A DNA stretch of 64,000 nucleotides, from assembly GCA_947034895.1 (NCBI GenBank), contig OX344761.1, positions 93,571,447 through 93,635,446 on the forward strand, written 5' to 3'. Below are positions 22,150 through 33,364 of this stretch, piece by piece. The translations under genes and the position numbers were made by a program. How positions within the stretch are numbered: the stretch's first letter is position 1; every line of letters starts with the position of its first letter. The DNA comes from Rhytidiadelphus loreus. Taxonomy: Eukaryota > Streptophyta > Bryopsida > Hypnales > Hylocomiaceae. Under the pieces are notes generated by a model. That model was given only the letters and a program-made list of their open reading frames with translations. It did not search any database and had not been told where the DNA came from.

Positions 22150-25035
22150 ATGGAGCGCGGGGATTGCGATGATTCCGTCGCGTTGGATATGGACATTGCG
22201 CCGTGGGGTGGGCAGGTACAGACAGAGGTTAGGTTCTGTTATGTTTTGGGGTGTGATATTACAGGGTGTAATATTATGGGTGTGCGTTTTCGCTTTCGTT
22301 TTGGGTGTAGGAAGAGACTGGTAAGGATCGATGGAGTACCGATGTGCAATTGCGGAAAATGGGAAAGATGTGGAGATAGGTGTTCGATTTCTGGGAGCCG
22401 TAGTGCTGAGAGAATAATGTGCATCTGCGTAATCAGGAAGTGTCTTTTATCGCAAGGTGGACGTTTTGGTAGACGGGCGACGAGCAGTGTTGGTGTTTGA
22501 GAACGGGTGACAGCACTGTGTTTCGAAGTCTCTTTAACGGTTTCTTTATTGGCTGGGCAGGAGTATATGGTGCCGACCTCGTGTGGCCACATTTCAGTCA
22601 CCGTTTGCGGAGATCAAGACAAGCCGGCCCTCATCACCTACCCTGATGTCGGACTCAATTGTAAGTCATGTACCCCGAATAGGTATTAGGGTTAGAAACA
22701 TTGTGAAACATCGTCTGGACATCTTACGAGGGGGCCGTGTTGACCCATGTTGCGGATTTCTCTTGCATTTGCTAATCAGATGATTGAATCTCGAGGCAAG
22801 GATCTGCCACAAGAAACAGAGAGGTCTGACGATGTATGCTGGGATGCATGCAGATCTGTCCTGCTTTGAGGGGCTTTTCTCCTGCCTAGAAGCTTCCTCG
22901 GTGCTCTTCCACAATTTTTGCATTTTCCATATCGACCCACCCGGTCACGAGGTACGTGTTTCTAGGGGAAGGAATCTGGGTTTTAAATCAAATAATCGAC
23001 ATGCTGCAGTATTCATGTAAATGCCCTGCAACGGGTTGGTAGTTCGAGTCCGCTGAGCTTCACTGTTCGCGCTATTGGCCAGATTGGGGCACCTGATAGC
23101 GTTTCTCAAGAATCCTCACCATCGGTGGATGACTTAGCGGATCAAGTGGCGGAAGTGCTGGACTATTTTGGGTAAGCATTGACTACGTAGCAGATTTCTG
23201 CTTCGACCTCACTTTCGTTCCCGGGGATGTATGAAAGTGGCAAGATGATTGCTTTGTACTTAACCTGTGAAGGACCCGAGTGAAGTCTCCTTTTTTAACA
23301 GTTCGGAGTCGGTTATAAGGGGACTTCCTTTTGTTCAGTTTTATCGATTTTTCGACCATCAGATGCAATGTTCCTCACTGATTATGTTGTTATCAAATCT
23401 GATCCCATCTGGACATACATTTTTCACAATAGAATCCATTAAATCGGTCATTTATAGCATAGGTGCTTTACGGATCAAAGCCTGAACTGTTTCGATTGTG
23501 TTCATGTGCATTTCAGGCTGGAGGAAGTGATCGGCCTGGGAGTCACAGGTGGAGCTTATATCCTCAGTTTGTTTGCGGTATGGTCTTAATCCAAATCTTT
23601 GGATTTTCCTTGCATATGGAAACAGATACAATCCTGTGGACACGCTATTGTAAAATCTTCACGTAAACATACATCCAACTTACAAGAACTTCCTTGGTGG
23701 TGTGCAGTGCAAGCACCCAGACCGAGCATTAGGGCTGATCCTTGTGTCACCTCTTGCCCGAACCCCTTCGTGGACAGAATGGATGCACAATCAGGTCCAT
23801 TTCACTTTCAAGCGAATGCTTTAGGTTTTGAGTTCACGTACGTGACGCTACCCCTAATGTTCGGGAGACGCATATGGCTAACTAGGGGCATTGTGCTGTT
23901 TGGTACAGGCTATGATCAGTCTACTTTACTTCTGCGGAATGACTGGGTTTGTCAAGGAGAGGTTATTCCAGCGATACTTCAGCCTGGTAAGTATACTGCC
24001 TTCTGCAATGCGAGATGTTGTTGGGCCTTTGCTTCGTGCAGAAGAGATGCGGAGATTGGGAAGGCATGTTCAATATTTATCTAGATAATGCGTTTCATTT
24101 GAATGGTTAAATTACTGGTATGTTCTTTGAGGATATGCATTGGTAGTAGCTTGCTTACGGCACTGCTTGCTTTTCCAGGAAGTTCGCGATGCAGCTATTT
24201 CAGAAGATGGGGCAGACGCTCTAACGACGATCCGTCGAGTAAGTAGGCTAGACTTTTTGAGAGAACTAGTACAGTGTTATCAGTAAATTAAACTGTATTC
24301 ATGTGCTTGTAATAGAGATCTCCCAATGAATCGTGCTGGAAAATTCTCTTAATAATGCTGTCTCATTATAACGTCTTAAAACAGTCTAATTTTACCGAAG
24401 ACTTAGTATCATGCTTGTGATACTTTAGGTAGTTATTGTTTGAATTGAGCAGTTAATTTAGTTTGCTTATTTCATAAAGTTCTCCGCTGCGTGCCTGATC
24501 CCGTTTGTTTTCGTGGTGATCTGTGCAGTACATGGATGACAGACGTAGTAAGAATGTTTTGCGTTACCTGCAAGCGCTTCACCAAAGGCGGGATTTAACG
24601 GAGAATCTGAAGAAAATGAAGTGCCGCACGCTGATATTGGTTGGTGAACAGTCACCTTTCCACCGTGAAGCTGTGCACATTAGCAACGCCATGAACAGAC
24701 GTTATAATGCGTTGATTGAGGTGAGATGAACAAGCCGTGGTACCCTTCACAATGTGATTTTCCCCGCCATCTTCAACATCCAGTCATCTGACCATTCCAC
24801 ACATTTGTCACAGGTTGAAGGATGTGGATCTTTAGTAACGGAGGAGCGACCACAGGCCATGCTAGTCCCAATTGAGCTGTTCCTCACAGGCTATGCATTT
24901 TATCAACGCCCCTTACTATCTCTGACTTCCAGCCCGAAAAGCCCTCTTAGTCCTCCTTGCATGCCCGCCGAGCTTCTGTCATCAGAAAGTCTGGGCCTCA
25001 AGCTGAAGCCTATCAAGACTCGTGTATCTTCATAG
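22150..25035 (+). CDS. NDL: NDR family protein (NDRG-like / plant NDL), 10 exons
   Basis: Exons: 22150-22215, 22561-22660, 22854-22951, 23083-23171, 23517-23577, 23708-23794, 23909-23986, 24179-24238, 24529-24720 and 24814-25035. All introns are GT-AG and phases agree, giving about 350 residues, the usual plant NDL length. The protein has an alpha/beta-hydrolase fold: [20 protein letters not shown] (about residues 33-52), [16 protein letters not shown] (73-88), [34 protein letters not shown], and [14 protein letters not shown] near the C-terminus. Where true hydrolases carry Gly-x-Ser-x-Gly, this reads GVTGG (126-130), as expected for the non-enzymatic NDR family. Plant NDL proteins partner G-protein beta-gamma and affect auxin transport; that role is family knowledge, not shown here. 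The start at 22150 gives the plant-like N-terminus DSVALDMD; an in-frame ATG at 22108 is less likely. The acceptor at 23083 is chosen for phase and homology and is the least certain junction. Confidence 0.9.
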
Positions 25036-25342
25036 GATCTCTCTCTACCTTTTGAATCATGGATAGGATGTTAGTTAACTTGGACAATCTCCGACCATCA
25101 CCTATGTTCTTTGTATTGCAGTGAACGCCAACGTGTACCATTACAATAGCGATGATAAGTATCGAGCGAGAGACTAAACGGGCACGATGATATGAGAACA
25201 TAATAAGGTGTGGCTAGCATCTCCTTTGCTCTGCCTGTGGTGAGTGATGATATGCTCTCTGCACACAATTAGCGACCGATTCTTTTTTGGGTGCATCCCA
25301 CCCCTTACGACTGCGATGTCACATTCTTTTCAGGAACAAATC

Positions 25343-25348
25343 AATAAA
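25343..25348 (+). promoter_or_regulatory. Likely poly(A) signal of NDL
   Basis: AATAAA lies about 310 bp after the NDL stop codon, at the end of the GC-richer gene island. Confidence 0.4.
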
Positions 25349-25349
25349 T

Positions 25350-26125
25350 CTGTACACTAGCATTGATCTAAGTTTGAGTGTTTGAAAATACAGCACTAAT
25401 AATTTTTTTGTGGTCTATTTACAGTATTGGAATCATAGCTGTTCAATGCTATTCTCTTGTTGCGGAAGTAGTAAACTTTTCTGCATTCTTCATGCAAAAT
25501 TTGTAGTCCATGCATCATGTCCAATCCAATCTAAGTTAAAAAATCCAAGGAGGCCATGCATGGACACAGTTCTTGAGTAAGGTAGGAACACCCATAATCG
25601 TCAAATTAAGCAATTCAGCATAGTTGGAGGCAAATTTTTCAAAAATAAATATTTTTTCAATGTTAGCAATTGAAAATCATGAATTTTCAAAAAAATAATT
25701 AGAATTTTTGGATAAGGCATCTAATTTCTACAAATTTTCAAAGTTGAACTCCCTGGGGCACCCTATACCGCACTCTAATAAATCTGCCTCGATTCTAGTA
25801 CAAAAATCTAAAAAAATCAGGGACCACCAACCGCAGTTAAGCATGGACACGGTTTCAAGAAACTTTTGGGAGCATTTTTAGGGAACTCTACAGTTGGTAT
25901 CAAGGTACACTCACGCTTATGGGTGTTGCTACCTTATCCTGAGAATGGACCATACAAATCATCTGTCAAACGGGGGCAGCCATAAAGTTCGCCCAGTGTC
26001 TGTCAGAGGGTGTCAAGGGTGTCAAGAAGGTTTAACTAAGAATAGTACAAAAGAAACATAGCACAAAACTCCATCAGATCCCAATTTTGGTGTTCTAAGG
26101 AGTTTTATCATGTGTTTCTCTCTAA
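25350..26125. other. Non-genic DNA between NDL and the foldback element
   Basis: No gene was recognised. A phrase with CATGGACAC occurs near 25558 and again near 25842, a possible diverged duplication. Confidence 0.4.
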
Positions 26126-26690
26126 GGGCTGGTTCGCACCTGTTGTTAATTATAACTTTGGTGTCATTAGGGGGGGTTGGTTACACAGAATATCGCACCG
26201 AGCCTCTTTCGGGGGCAGGGCTGGGATGCGGGCAGATTGGGACAGACACTGACGGGACCCTAGTCACCCCACAACCTTCTTTTCATTTTGGTTTAAAACT
26301 GGTTTTTCCAATAAAGTAGAATAGAATAAATTAGTACAAGATTTCCATTAAGAAAATGGAACCAATGATGTGGATCTTGTGCCACTAATTCGCTTAAGCC
26401 CAATTGCCAACCTAGTGTGGACATGGGTGTGGAGAAAGGCTTTTTATACTAGTGGAGTAGTGATGGGTGAAACAAACCATGTGGGATATGTGAATTAGGA
26501 CAAAAAAGAGCTCCTCCACTCATGGTTAAGTGGAAACGCAGGAATTGTGATAAAAGTCAAATTTCAGACCTCATTTAGACATAGTAAAATATATTTTTTC
26601 AAAAAACTTCAAACCAAAAGAAGTTGGGGAATCAAGTACAATTTTATCTCCAAAAATCCGTTTGAGATTTCAATACTCAAACTAAAAGTT
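26126..26690 (+). repeat. Left arm of foldback element
   Basis: This 565-bp arm matches the reverse complement of 28356-28920 base for base in my reading, including a 64-residue translated stretch identical in both. The identity stops abruptly after ACTAAAAGTT. Confidence 0.85.
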
Positions 26691-26969
26691 TGATGTAGAA
26701 TATCAATATGGATTGAAAGGTATGAATTATAGAAGGGTGTCATTCCCCCATTAAAACCCTAGAGAGCTCTCTGTTACAAAAGTTGAGAGCAATTTTATTG
26801 CAGAAAATGAAAACTTGACAACATTCTTGAACTAACATTTCAAATTTGAAAGCATGAATCGATTAAAATAGAACAAGCAGTTACAAGCACACAGTGAAGT
26901 GAATACTTTTTTGATTTTGAAGTCTTGAGAACCCCTTGTAGAATATGATTTCCAAAAATTCAACCATGA

Positions 26970-27091
26970 ATAATTGTTGATTCAATATTCTACACCACCA
27001 CATTGAAAATGTTGAAACAATACCTTCAAATAATTGTTGATTCAATATTCCTACACTAGCATATTTGAATTATTGAAACAATACCTTTGAC
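26970..27091. repeat. Two-unit tandem duplication of about 60 bp
   Basis: AATAATTGTTGATTCAATAT followed by a TACAC block and GAAACAATACCTT occurs twice in succession, at about 26970 and 27030. The two copies differ by a few changes. Confidence 0.7.
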
Positions 27092-27136
27092 TCACAACAT
27101 TGATTCAAAATAACTTGTGACATTGCTGAGACAACC

Positions 27137-28077
27137 TTAACCCCTACAGGGTTTTGACTATGTTTTCACCAAAACAACTCTAAAACTGTCATTTCTAAGA
27201 CAACCACCAAATTTTAGAAAAAAAATAGAATTTTGGACAAATGTAACCATAGAATCTTTTACTAGACTAATTTGAAAAGATGTGGGAAAAATTTCAGAAA
27301 TTTTCACTAAGTAGATTGCAAGATATTAGTGTTTGAAGTTACAAAAATCCTTTTTTCACCACTGCAAAAATCCGGGCAGCTGCACTTCAAAAGGCAATAT
27401 TTGTATAAAAAAAATGTCTCAAATGGTTGTAACTCCTTTAATTAATTTTTCTTTTCAAGTTGGTTACATGCTAGAAAATTTTCAAATCCTTTGGAATTCT
27501 ACAACATGTACAAAAAATAGTTAGTAGAAAGAAATAGAAAATGAGCCAAAATACTAGATTGCTAACAATTTATTTATGGAATTGAAAAATTCCAATCCCA
27601 ATGGTCAAAATGTTTTAATAAACAATCTACAACTACTCTATTTATTTTCTTTAAAAATATTAAAAATTGAATTAATTAAAGGATTTCAAACTTTTTTTGT
27701 AATGTACACATTCTATAACTAGTGGCAAACTACCCCAAACTAAAACTCTTCATAATTTTTGACTCATTGATCAAAATGGAATGAGTCAAAGCTTACCACT
27801 TAGGTAAAATCTAATAAACCATTTCCAAATTTTTTATTTTTTTAAAAAGTCATTTTTAAAGAAGTTTTCCAAGCTTCCCGGGCTACCCAAAGTCCAAAGA
27901 AAATCACATATCATGCAATAACTTTTTAACTATGTAATCAGAAGTTACGAAATTGTTTGGGCCTTGAAGCTACTCCTTGGGCACATGTAGTGTGAAAATT
28001 TAAAACAAAAGAAAACAAAAAAAACATCATATGTAGTGAGTTGCCCAAAATTGCTATGTTGCCAGAAATATTGATTA
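27137..28077. mobile_element. piggyBac-like MITE, type A copy 3, decayed right end
   Basis: It starts TTAACCCCTACAGGG and carries the type A interior, including CACCAAAACAACTCTAAAAC, GATTGCAAGATATTAG and GCAGCTGCACTTC. The right part is recognisable up to CAAAATTGCTATGTTGCCAG, but the expected CTTTAGGGG terminus is gone. A TTAA at 28074-28077 lies where the end should be. It is nested inside the foldback element. Confidence 0.6.
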
Positions 28078-28355
28078 AATGTTCTTAAGAAATTGAGATG
28101 TAACTAGAAAAACAAGAATTGTGTTCAAAGTTGAAATTTAGACTTCATTTGGACATAGTATTATGGCTTCCTTAAAAACAAATTGAACTAGAAGAAGTGG
28201 GAGAATCAAGCTAACATTTGTCTCCTAAAATCTGTTTGAGATTTTGACTCCTCATGTAAGAGTTCTAAACAAATTCTAGAGGAGGTGGTGTGGGGTTAGG
28301 GTGGAAGGGACATTTTTGGGAACATTTTCAAACACCTCCTTTGAAATTTCTTCAT

Positions 28356-28920
28356 AACTTTTAGTTTGAGTATTGAAATCTCAAACGGATTTTTGGAGAT
28401 AAAATTGTACTTGATTCCCCAACTTCTTTTGGTTTGAAGTTTTTTGAAAAAATATATTTTACTATGTCTAAATGAGGTCTGAAATTTGACTTTTATCACA
28501 ATTCCTGCGTTTCCACTTAACCATGAGTGGAGGAGCTCTTTTTTGTCCTAATTCACATATCCCACATGGTTTGTTTCACCCATCACTACTCCACTAGTAT
28601 AAAAAGCCTTTCTCCACACCCATGTCCACACTAGGTTGGCAATTGGGCTTAAGCGAATTAGTGGCACAAGATCCACATCATTGGTTCCATTTTCTTAATG
28701 GAAATCTTGTACTAATTTATTCTATTCTACTTTATTGGAAAAACCAGTTTTAAACCAAAATGAAAAGAAGGTTGTGGGGTGACTAGGGTCCCGTCAGTGT
28801 CTGTCCCAATCTGCCCGCATCCCAGCCCTGCCCCCGAAAGAGGCTCGGTGCGATATTCTGTGTAACCAACCCCCCCTAATGACACCAAAGTTATAATTAA
28901 CAACAGGTGCGAACCAGCCC
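28356..28920 (-). repeat. Right arm of foldback element
   Basis: This is the inverse of 26126-26690 and the same length. The minus-strand open frame at 28727-28951 is the mirror of the plus-strand frame at 26110-26319. It is a by-product of the repeat, not a gene. Confidence 0.85.
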
Positions 28921-29221
28921 TAACTCCAGCTCCTGGTTCTGCAATGTGCACACTTTATGATTAACTCTAAAATGTAAAACATGTGTTCCTAAAACTTGTC
29001 TTCTATCCCTTCTTCATAAGGTCACAACCCTAGTAAGGAGGGAATCCAATGTCTATGAATTTTGAAAAAAGTTTAGATAATTATGTGGTGACATGAAGGG
29101 TTGTCTCATTTAACTTTAAATGCCCAAGATACCATACTTTGGTGTCAACTAAACTTTGAAGTTAAAATAAAAACTTATCAAAGTATTCTTTTCGGTACTA
29201 TCTTTTGAAGTTGAATACCGT

Positions 29222-30155
29222 TTAACCCCTAAAGTCCCATTGTCCCCTTGGGGGACAATTTGGAATTTGGATAGGTTCCTATAGGCTGAAATTTTACCCT
29301 AATTTTCTGAAACTTTTTTTGAAGATAGAAAAGCTGATAAGCTTTGTGGGAATATAATTTTTATTTCAATTGGTGCTTGGAAGTAAAAGTTATACCACAA
29401 AAAGCTTAGAATTGAACTCGGTGGGTAGTACAAAAAATATTGCAAAAATTAAAAAAAAAAATTAAAAAAAAATTTCTTCCCAAAGATTATGTTTTTGTTT
29501 ACATTTGGAGCTTTGATGATTCATTCCATTTTAATTAGTGATGTGAAAGTTTTGAACAATCTTATTTTTTGGGCAATCTAAGCATTTAAAAAAAACAAAA
29601 CTTATAGAATTCATTTCAGAATGCAATTTTCAAATTTTTTCAATTTTTTTTTTGAAAAGGTTAAATTTGCTTGCTAGAACAATCTTACCGTTGGAAAATT
29701 ATGTATTTCAATCCCATCTAAGAGCTATTAACAATTTAATTTTACTTTCAATCTTGGACCTACTTCTATTTGACAATTTTTTGAAGTATGAAAATCAATT
29801 TTTATTTTTTTGAAATTTCTTTCCTAGACTCCCAACTCAATTCTTCAACAAAAAAAATTAAAAATTAAAATTCTGTAGTGCACAATTTTCCCACAGATAG
29901 CGATCAAAGTCATCTAAAATTGCAGTCTAATGTTCAAAAAAACTTGTTTTTTCAACTTTGAATGCTCATATCTCTCAATCTGTATGGTCAAACTTCATGA
30001 AATTTTTACCACATAATCTTAAACAAGTAAAGTTTAAGATCCTACTGTTCAATTCCAAAAAAAGTATTTTTGTTGTTTTTCTGGACAAACGCAGTTGAAA
30101 TGGCAGTTTTGAGTGGTTTATGACAGAAAATAGCCTTGGGCCTTTAGGGGGTTAA
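29222..30155. mobile_element. piggyBac-like MITE, type B copy 2
   Basis: TTAA lies at 29222-29225 and 30152-30155, with inverted ends CCCCTAAAGTCCCA and GGGCCTTTAGGGG. The 934-bp interior matches the type B copy at 8675 (CCTATAGGCTGAAATTTTAC, GATTATGTTTTTGT). A second inverted block, CCCCTTGGGG, lies near the left end. No coding capacity. Confidence 0.75.
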
Positions 30156-30219
30156 AGTCTATTTTAAGCACCAAAAATGTGATTTTGAGAAGAAACAAAA
30201 TTGATTTTTCTATCGAACA

Positions 30220-30521
30220 CATTAGATGTGATTTCCCTATTGGGAAGGGACGTGAGTTCCTTAGTGGGGACCCCCCCGAAAGTAGCTGAAACTGGCCGTT
30301 TGCGAGCTCTGTTGACCTGGCCGAGAGACTATCACATCATTTTTTTCAAAAAAATAAAAAATAAAATTTAACTTTGTTTTTCATTTTAAGAACTTTAAAT
30401 TTTTTATTTATTTTTTGTTAGAAAAAAAATAAATCTGGCATTGGTGTTCGATGGGGCCCAAGGGAACGGAACTGGGAACAATTTGAAACGGTCCTCTAGC
30501 CCCCCCGAATCCCATCTAATG
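30220..30521. mobile_element. Short GC-ended MITE (family M), copy 1
   Basis: The left end CATTAGATGTGATT is inverted at the right end, which reads AATCCCATCTAATG. The outer 70 or so bases on each side are GC-rich with runs of C or G; the core is A/T-rich. The inner phrase TGGCCGAGAGACT and the core block TAACTTTG are shared with 61771-62061. The flanking bases do not show a target-site duplication. Confidence 0.65.
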
Positions 30522-30945
30522 TTTTGTGCAAGGGTGTCCATTGCAAATCTTGATTTTTTTTAGTGTTAGAAACTCATGGAGATGAGCCTCAATATCTACT
30601 TGATCTTGGGGGGAAAATCACAATGAAAATTCATTCAAAAATTCATAAATTAATTATGGTTATGCATATTATGTTCTTTACCCTTATATTTTTTCATGAC
30701 CTCAATTTTAGATTTTAGATGTAGAAAGTGGACTAAAAGACTATGAATCACTTTCACAATTTTAACACCCTATTGATCAACCATTATAATCTTTCAATCC
30801 ATAAGTGATATTGTTGTGTGTTTCTTTTCCTATATGATCCATAACACATCACATTGAATTCATACAATTATTACCTTTTAAAAATTGATAAGACCAATCA
30901 AAACTTCGACTTTTCGTTTAATTTTGAACAAACTCCTAGAAACTC
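30522..30945. other. AT-rich non-genic DNA
   Basis: No gene was recognised. Part of this stretch may be the decayed interior of the MITE whose right end survives at 30946-30974. Confidence 0.35.
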
Positions 30946-30974
30946 AAAAATAGCCTTGGGCATTTAGGGGTTAA
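30946..30974. mobile_element. Isolated right end of a type B piggyBac-like MITE
   Basis: TAGCCTTGGGCATTTAGGGG followed by TTAA (30971-30974) matches the right terminus of the type B copy at 29222-30155. No matching left end was found nearby, so this is a truncated copy. Confidence 0.55.
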
Positions 30975-31020
30975 AATTATTTTTGCACTAATTAATTTAT
31001 ACTTCTCTTTTCTAAAATCT

Positions 31021-31175
31021 TATCTCAATTTCATTAGATAATAAAATTTAAATTAGAATAATGGTTTTCCAAATATGAAATGGGCAAAAACAAAAAACAA
31101 AAAGTTAAAGTAATTCAAAGAAATTAATAATAAAAATTATAAAGTACATACCTACTCTCCTTCCACCGAAGGGCT
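31021..31175 (+). repeat. Left terminal inverted repeat of the PRP8-carrying element
   Basis: It is similar, with small indels, to the reverse complement of 33365-33511. Similarity extends outward into ATTTCATTAGAT, whose mate lies beyond the inserted MITE at 33742. Confidence 0.55.
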
Positions 31176-31440
31176 ATGTATAGGGGAAGGCCTTGAGGGG
31201 AGGGAGGTCCTGCATTTAAAGGCACTGGACTGAAGGCGTTAGCCCGAGGTCGTGCCCGAAAATGCAGGGACCCCCGACCTAAGAGGGCTTCCCTTGCATA
31301 ATGCACGTGAAAGATTTCTTTCCAATTGGTGTGCGAAGGTGTCAGGGTGCTTTCTGCTTCTGTGTGAGGGTGCTTTCCACCATGTTGAAAAGATAAAGAA
31401 ATTTCTATGGTGCATTCCACCATGTTGAACAATGCATTCC
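31150..31440. other. GC-rich segment of unknown origin inside the TIR element
   Basis: This block is much richer in G and C than its flanks. It holds an inverted pair (GGTCCTGCATTT and AAATGCAGGGACC) and a duplicated phrase CCACCATGTTGA (near 31378 and 31417). A minus-strand frame at 31124-31432 runs through it, but I recognise no domain. It could be a second captured genomic fragment. Confidence 0.35.
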
Positions 31441-31934
31441 GCCGATGTTAATGCCCTCCTTTGTGAATGGTGAGATTCCGCTATGGGAGGAGCAAATATT
31501 AATGAAGAGAAATCTTTCCAAGTGCATTGTGTACATATTACTTGTCTATTCTAATGCGATAGGATTAATACATTTGAAGAAGTGTCCAAAGCAATGGCAA
31601 ATGAGAATAGATTTGGTAGAAACATGCATAGGTAGATTATGTAGATTTTACCCACTAAAATCTGATGTATAGAAACTTATGTATTATCATGAACATAAAT
31701 ATTTCGATTTTTATAACTAGAATGTACTCAAATGTGACCTATGGATAGTGGTCACTATTCACGCCTACAAAATGTCCAAAATTCATGGATGGATCAAGAC
31801 TTATGTGCACCCAAATTTCACATATGAAAAACGACCACTTCCTTGTTAGGAGGACCATCTGTGCTATAAGATGAAAAACCCACCCTTTCATCTATGATGT
31901 ACATGAAATTTTGCCCGATTTCATGTGTCACATT

Positions 31935-32865
31935 CTCGTTGTGACCCTGCTTCCTCGATCTCCACAATTTGCTGCCGTTGTTGTGACGGAGGAGTAATTT
32001 CAGCGCCGAAGATGATGTCCCGAACCCGAATCTCTGACTGCGTCAACGCAGACGTATCCACATTGTTCTTTCGCTTAGTCCGACAGTATCAAATCCCTCA
32101 AGGCAACTTCAACCTTCATCCACTGATCACCACTAAGGTTGGGCAAGATGTGGTGCGGCTTTGTGACAACTGTTTCGTTGGGCTTCAACAACATCTTCGC
32201 CTTCTCGCTGTTAACATGAAGAGCCCTAAGAATCAGGGTGAGCCTCAAGAACGCAGTGAATGACGAGATTGTCTTCAACCAATCGTCGTAGACATTGAAC
32301 AGGACCATCTGAGGCTCCGTTGCTTGCAGTATCCAATCGCCCAATTTCTCAATCTTCAGAAAAGCTTCGAATGGCAACTGCAGTTCACTACCTTTGATAA
32401 CGATGTTGGGGATTGAAATGAACCTCCAGAGGATCAAGCATTCCCGTTTCTCTCAAACTGATGATCTGCTTAGGTTGCTCTTCAACCGGAAGGGAGCGTA
32501 CCAAGGCAGCTACTTCTTCAGCTGTTTTCCACTTGGCCAATTGTTCCAGCGAATTCTCTCCTGCCCACTCACTGGTATGAATGATCTTCACGAAAAGTTG
32601 TCCAGTCCTTGGGTTGAAAATAAAAATGGCACCATTCATAGGCTCGCTGGTCAAATTTCCTTCGAATGTCTTGTGCAAGGTCATACGATACACATTAGTG
32701 TCATCGATGAACCAGATGATCTCGTTGCTGAAAAGCTCTCGGGATGACAGACAAAGCTCAGTAGGCTCAGATGAATACAGATGCCCTTCAAAACGCTCCG
32801 TCAACACATCCAGATTAGCCAGATTAGCTTCCATGATCGTTAAAAGTGGTGTCGTGAAAGCACGG
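31935..32865 (-). pseudogene. PRP8 fragment, disabled (RNase H-like domain region)
   Basis: Read on the minus strand, this matches PRP8 residues of roughly 1740-2060 in the intact gene at 44672-52746. Shared phrases include [75 protein letters not shown] and [17 protein letters not shown]. Disabling changes include a 5-bp loss after DPLEVH that shifts the frame near 32410, a TAC-to-TAA stop after LILSD near 32073, and a duplicated TTCGGG near 32010. It has no start codon, earlier domains or Jab1/MPN domain. At its 3' end exon-4-like bases directly follow exon-3 bases, with the parent's intron absent. It lies between inverted repeats. Confidence 0.85.
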
Positions 32866-33364
32866 GGCTTGTGAAAGTGGCTATGGTAGATGTTTGTGAA
32901 CGAACCAGAAAAGTGCCAAACCAATCCAATGAATCACAATATCACAATTCAAACCAAATTTTCAACAACACTTGTCTTACAAATAAAAAAGACCACTACT
33001 GCTTTAACAAATTCACTACACCCAAAATCCTCAAACTTAAAGATCAACCTTCAATATTATCAATATAAAAAAAACTTCTCCTTAAATATTCTACTCCCCA
33101 TACAATTATATTATAAATGCCCTCACTATAATTCTCTTTATATACTCGTTTTTAGTCTTCTAAATAAAGTAAAAATGTAAAAGTTAATGTAAAAAGCTAC
33201 CTTTAAAGTAATTACCAATCAACGCTTGAATTCTAAACTCCCATTATAGAACTAATACAAAATTATATAGATGCCTATTTTAAACTAATAGACTGGTGGA
33301 CCCACATACATCATGATAACGATGCTAATTTTGTTAAGTGTAATGGGGTACAAAAGGGAAGAAC

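Larger units (their letters stand above)
26126..28920. mobile_element. PIF/Harbinger-like foldback element, 2.8 kb
   Basis: The element begins GGGCTGGTTCGCACCTG and ends with the exact inverse. TAA flanks both sides (26123-26125 and 28921-28923). Termini of the GGGCTGGTT type with a 3-bp TAA target site fit the PIF/Harbinger superfamily. Each end is a 565-bp inverted arm and the arms appear identical. The 1.67-kb middle holds a short tandem duplication (about 26970-27091), a decayed type A piggyBac-like MITE (27137-28077) and, near 28110-28270, a third, diverged copy of the arm's inner part in direct orientation with the left arm. No transposase is present. Confidence 0.75.

Noticed and set aside
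21508..22196. Several overlapping open frames of 86-138 codons on both strands upstream of NDL
   Set aside because: They overlap in conflicting frames in GC-rich leader DNA and show no domains; stop codons are simply rare at this base composition.
23030..23065. Sequence GGTAGTTCGAGTCC resembling a tRNA T-loop
   Set aside because: It lies in an NDL intron, and no matching D-arm, anticodon arm or acceptor stem could be formed around it.
26110..26319. 69-codon open frame nearly identical to a minus-strand frame at 28727-28951
   Set aside because: Both are mirror images within the identical inverted arms of the foldback element. Their shared translation reflects DNA identity, not conserved coding.
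31925..32924. The PRP8 fragment as a functional gene on its own
   Set aside because: It has frameshifts, an internal stop and no start context, and holds only one domain out of a 2,338-residue protein.
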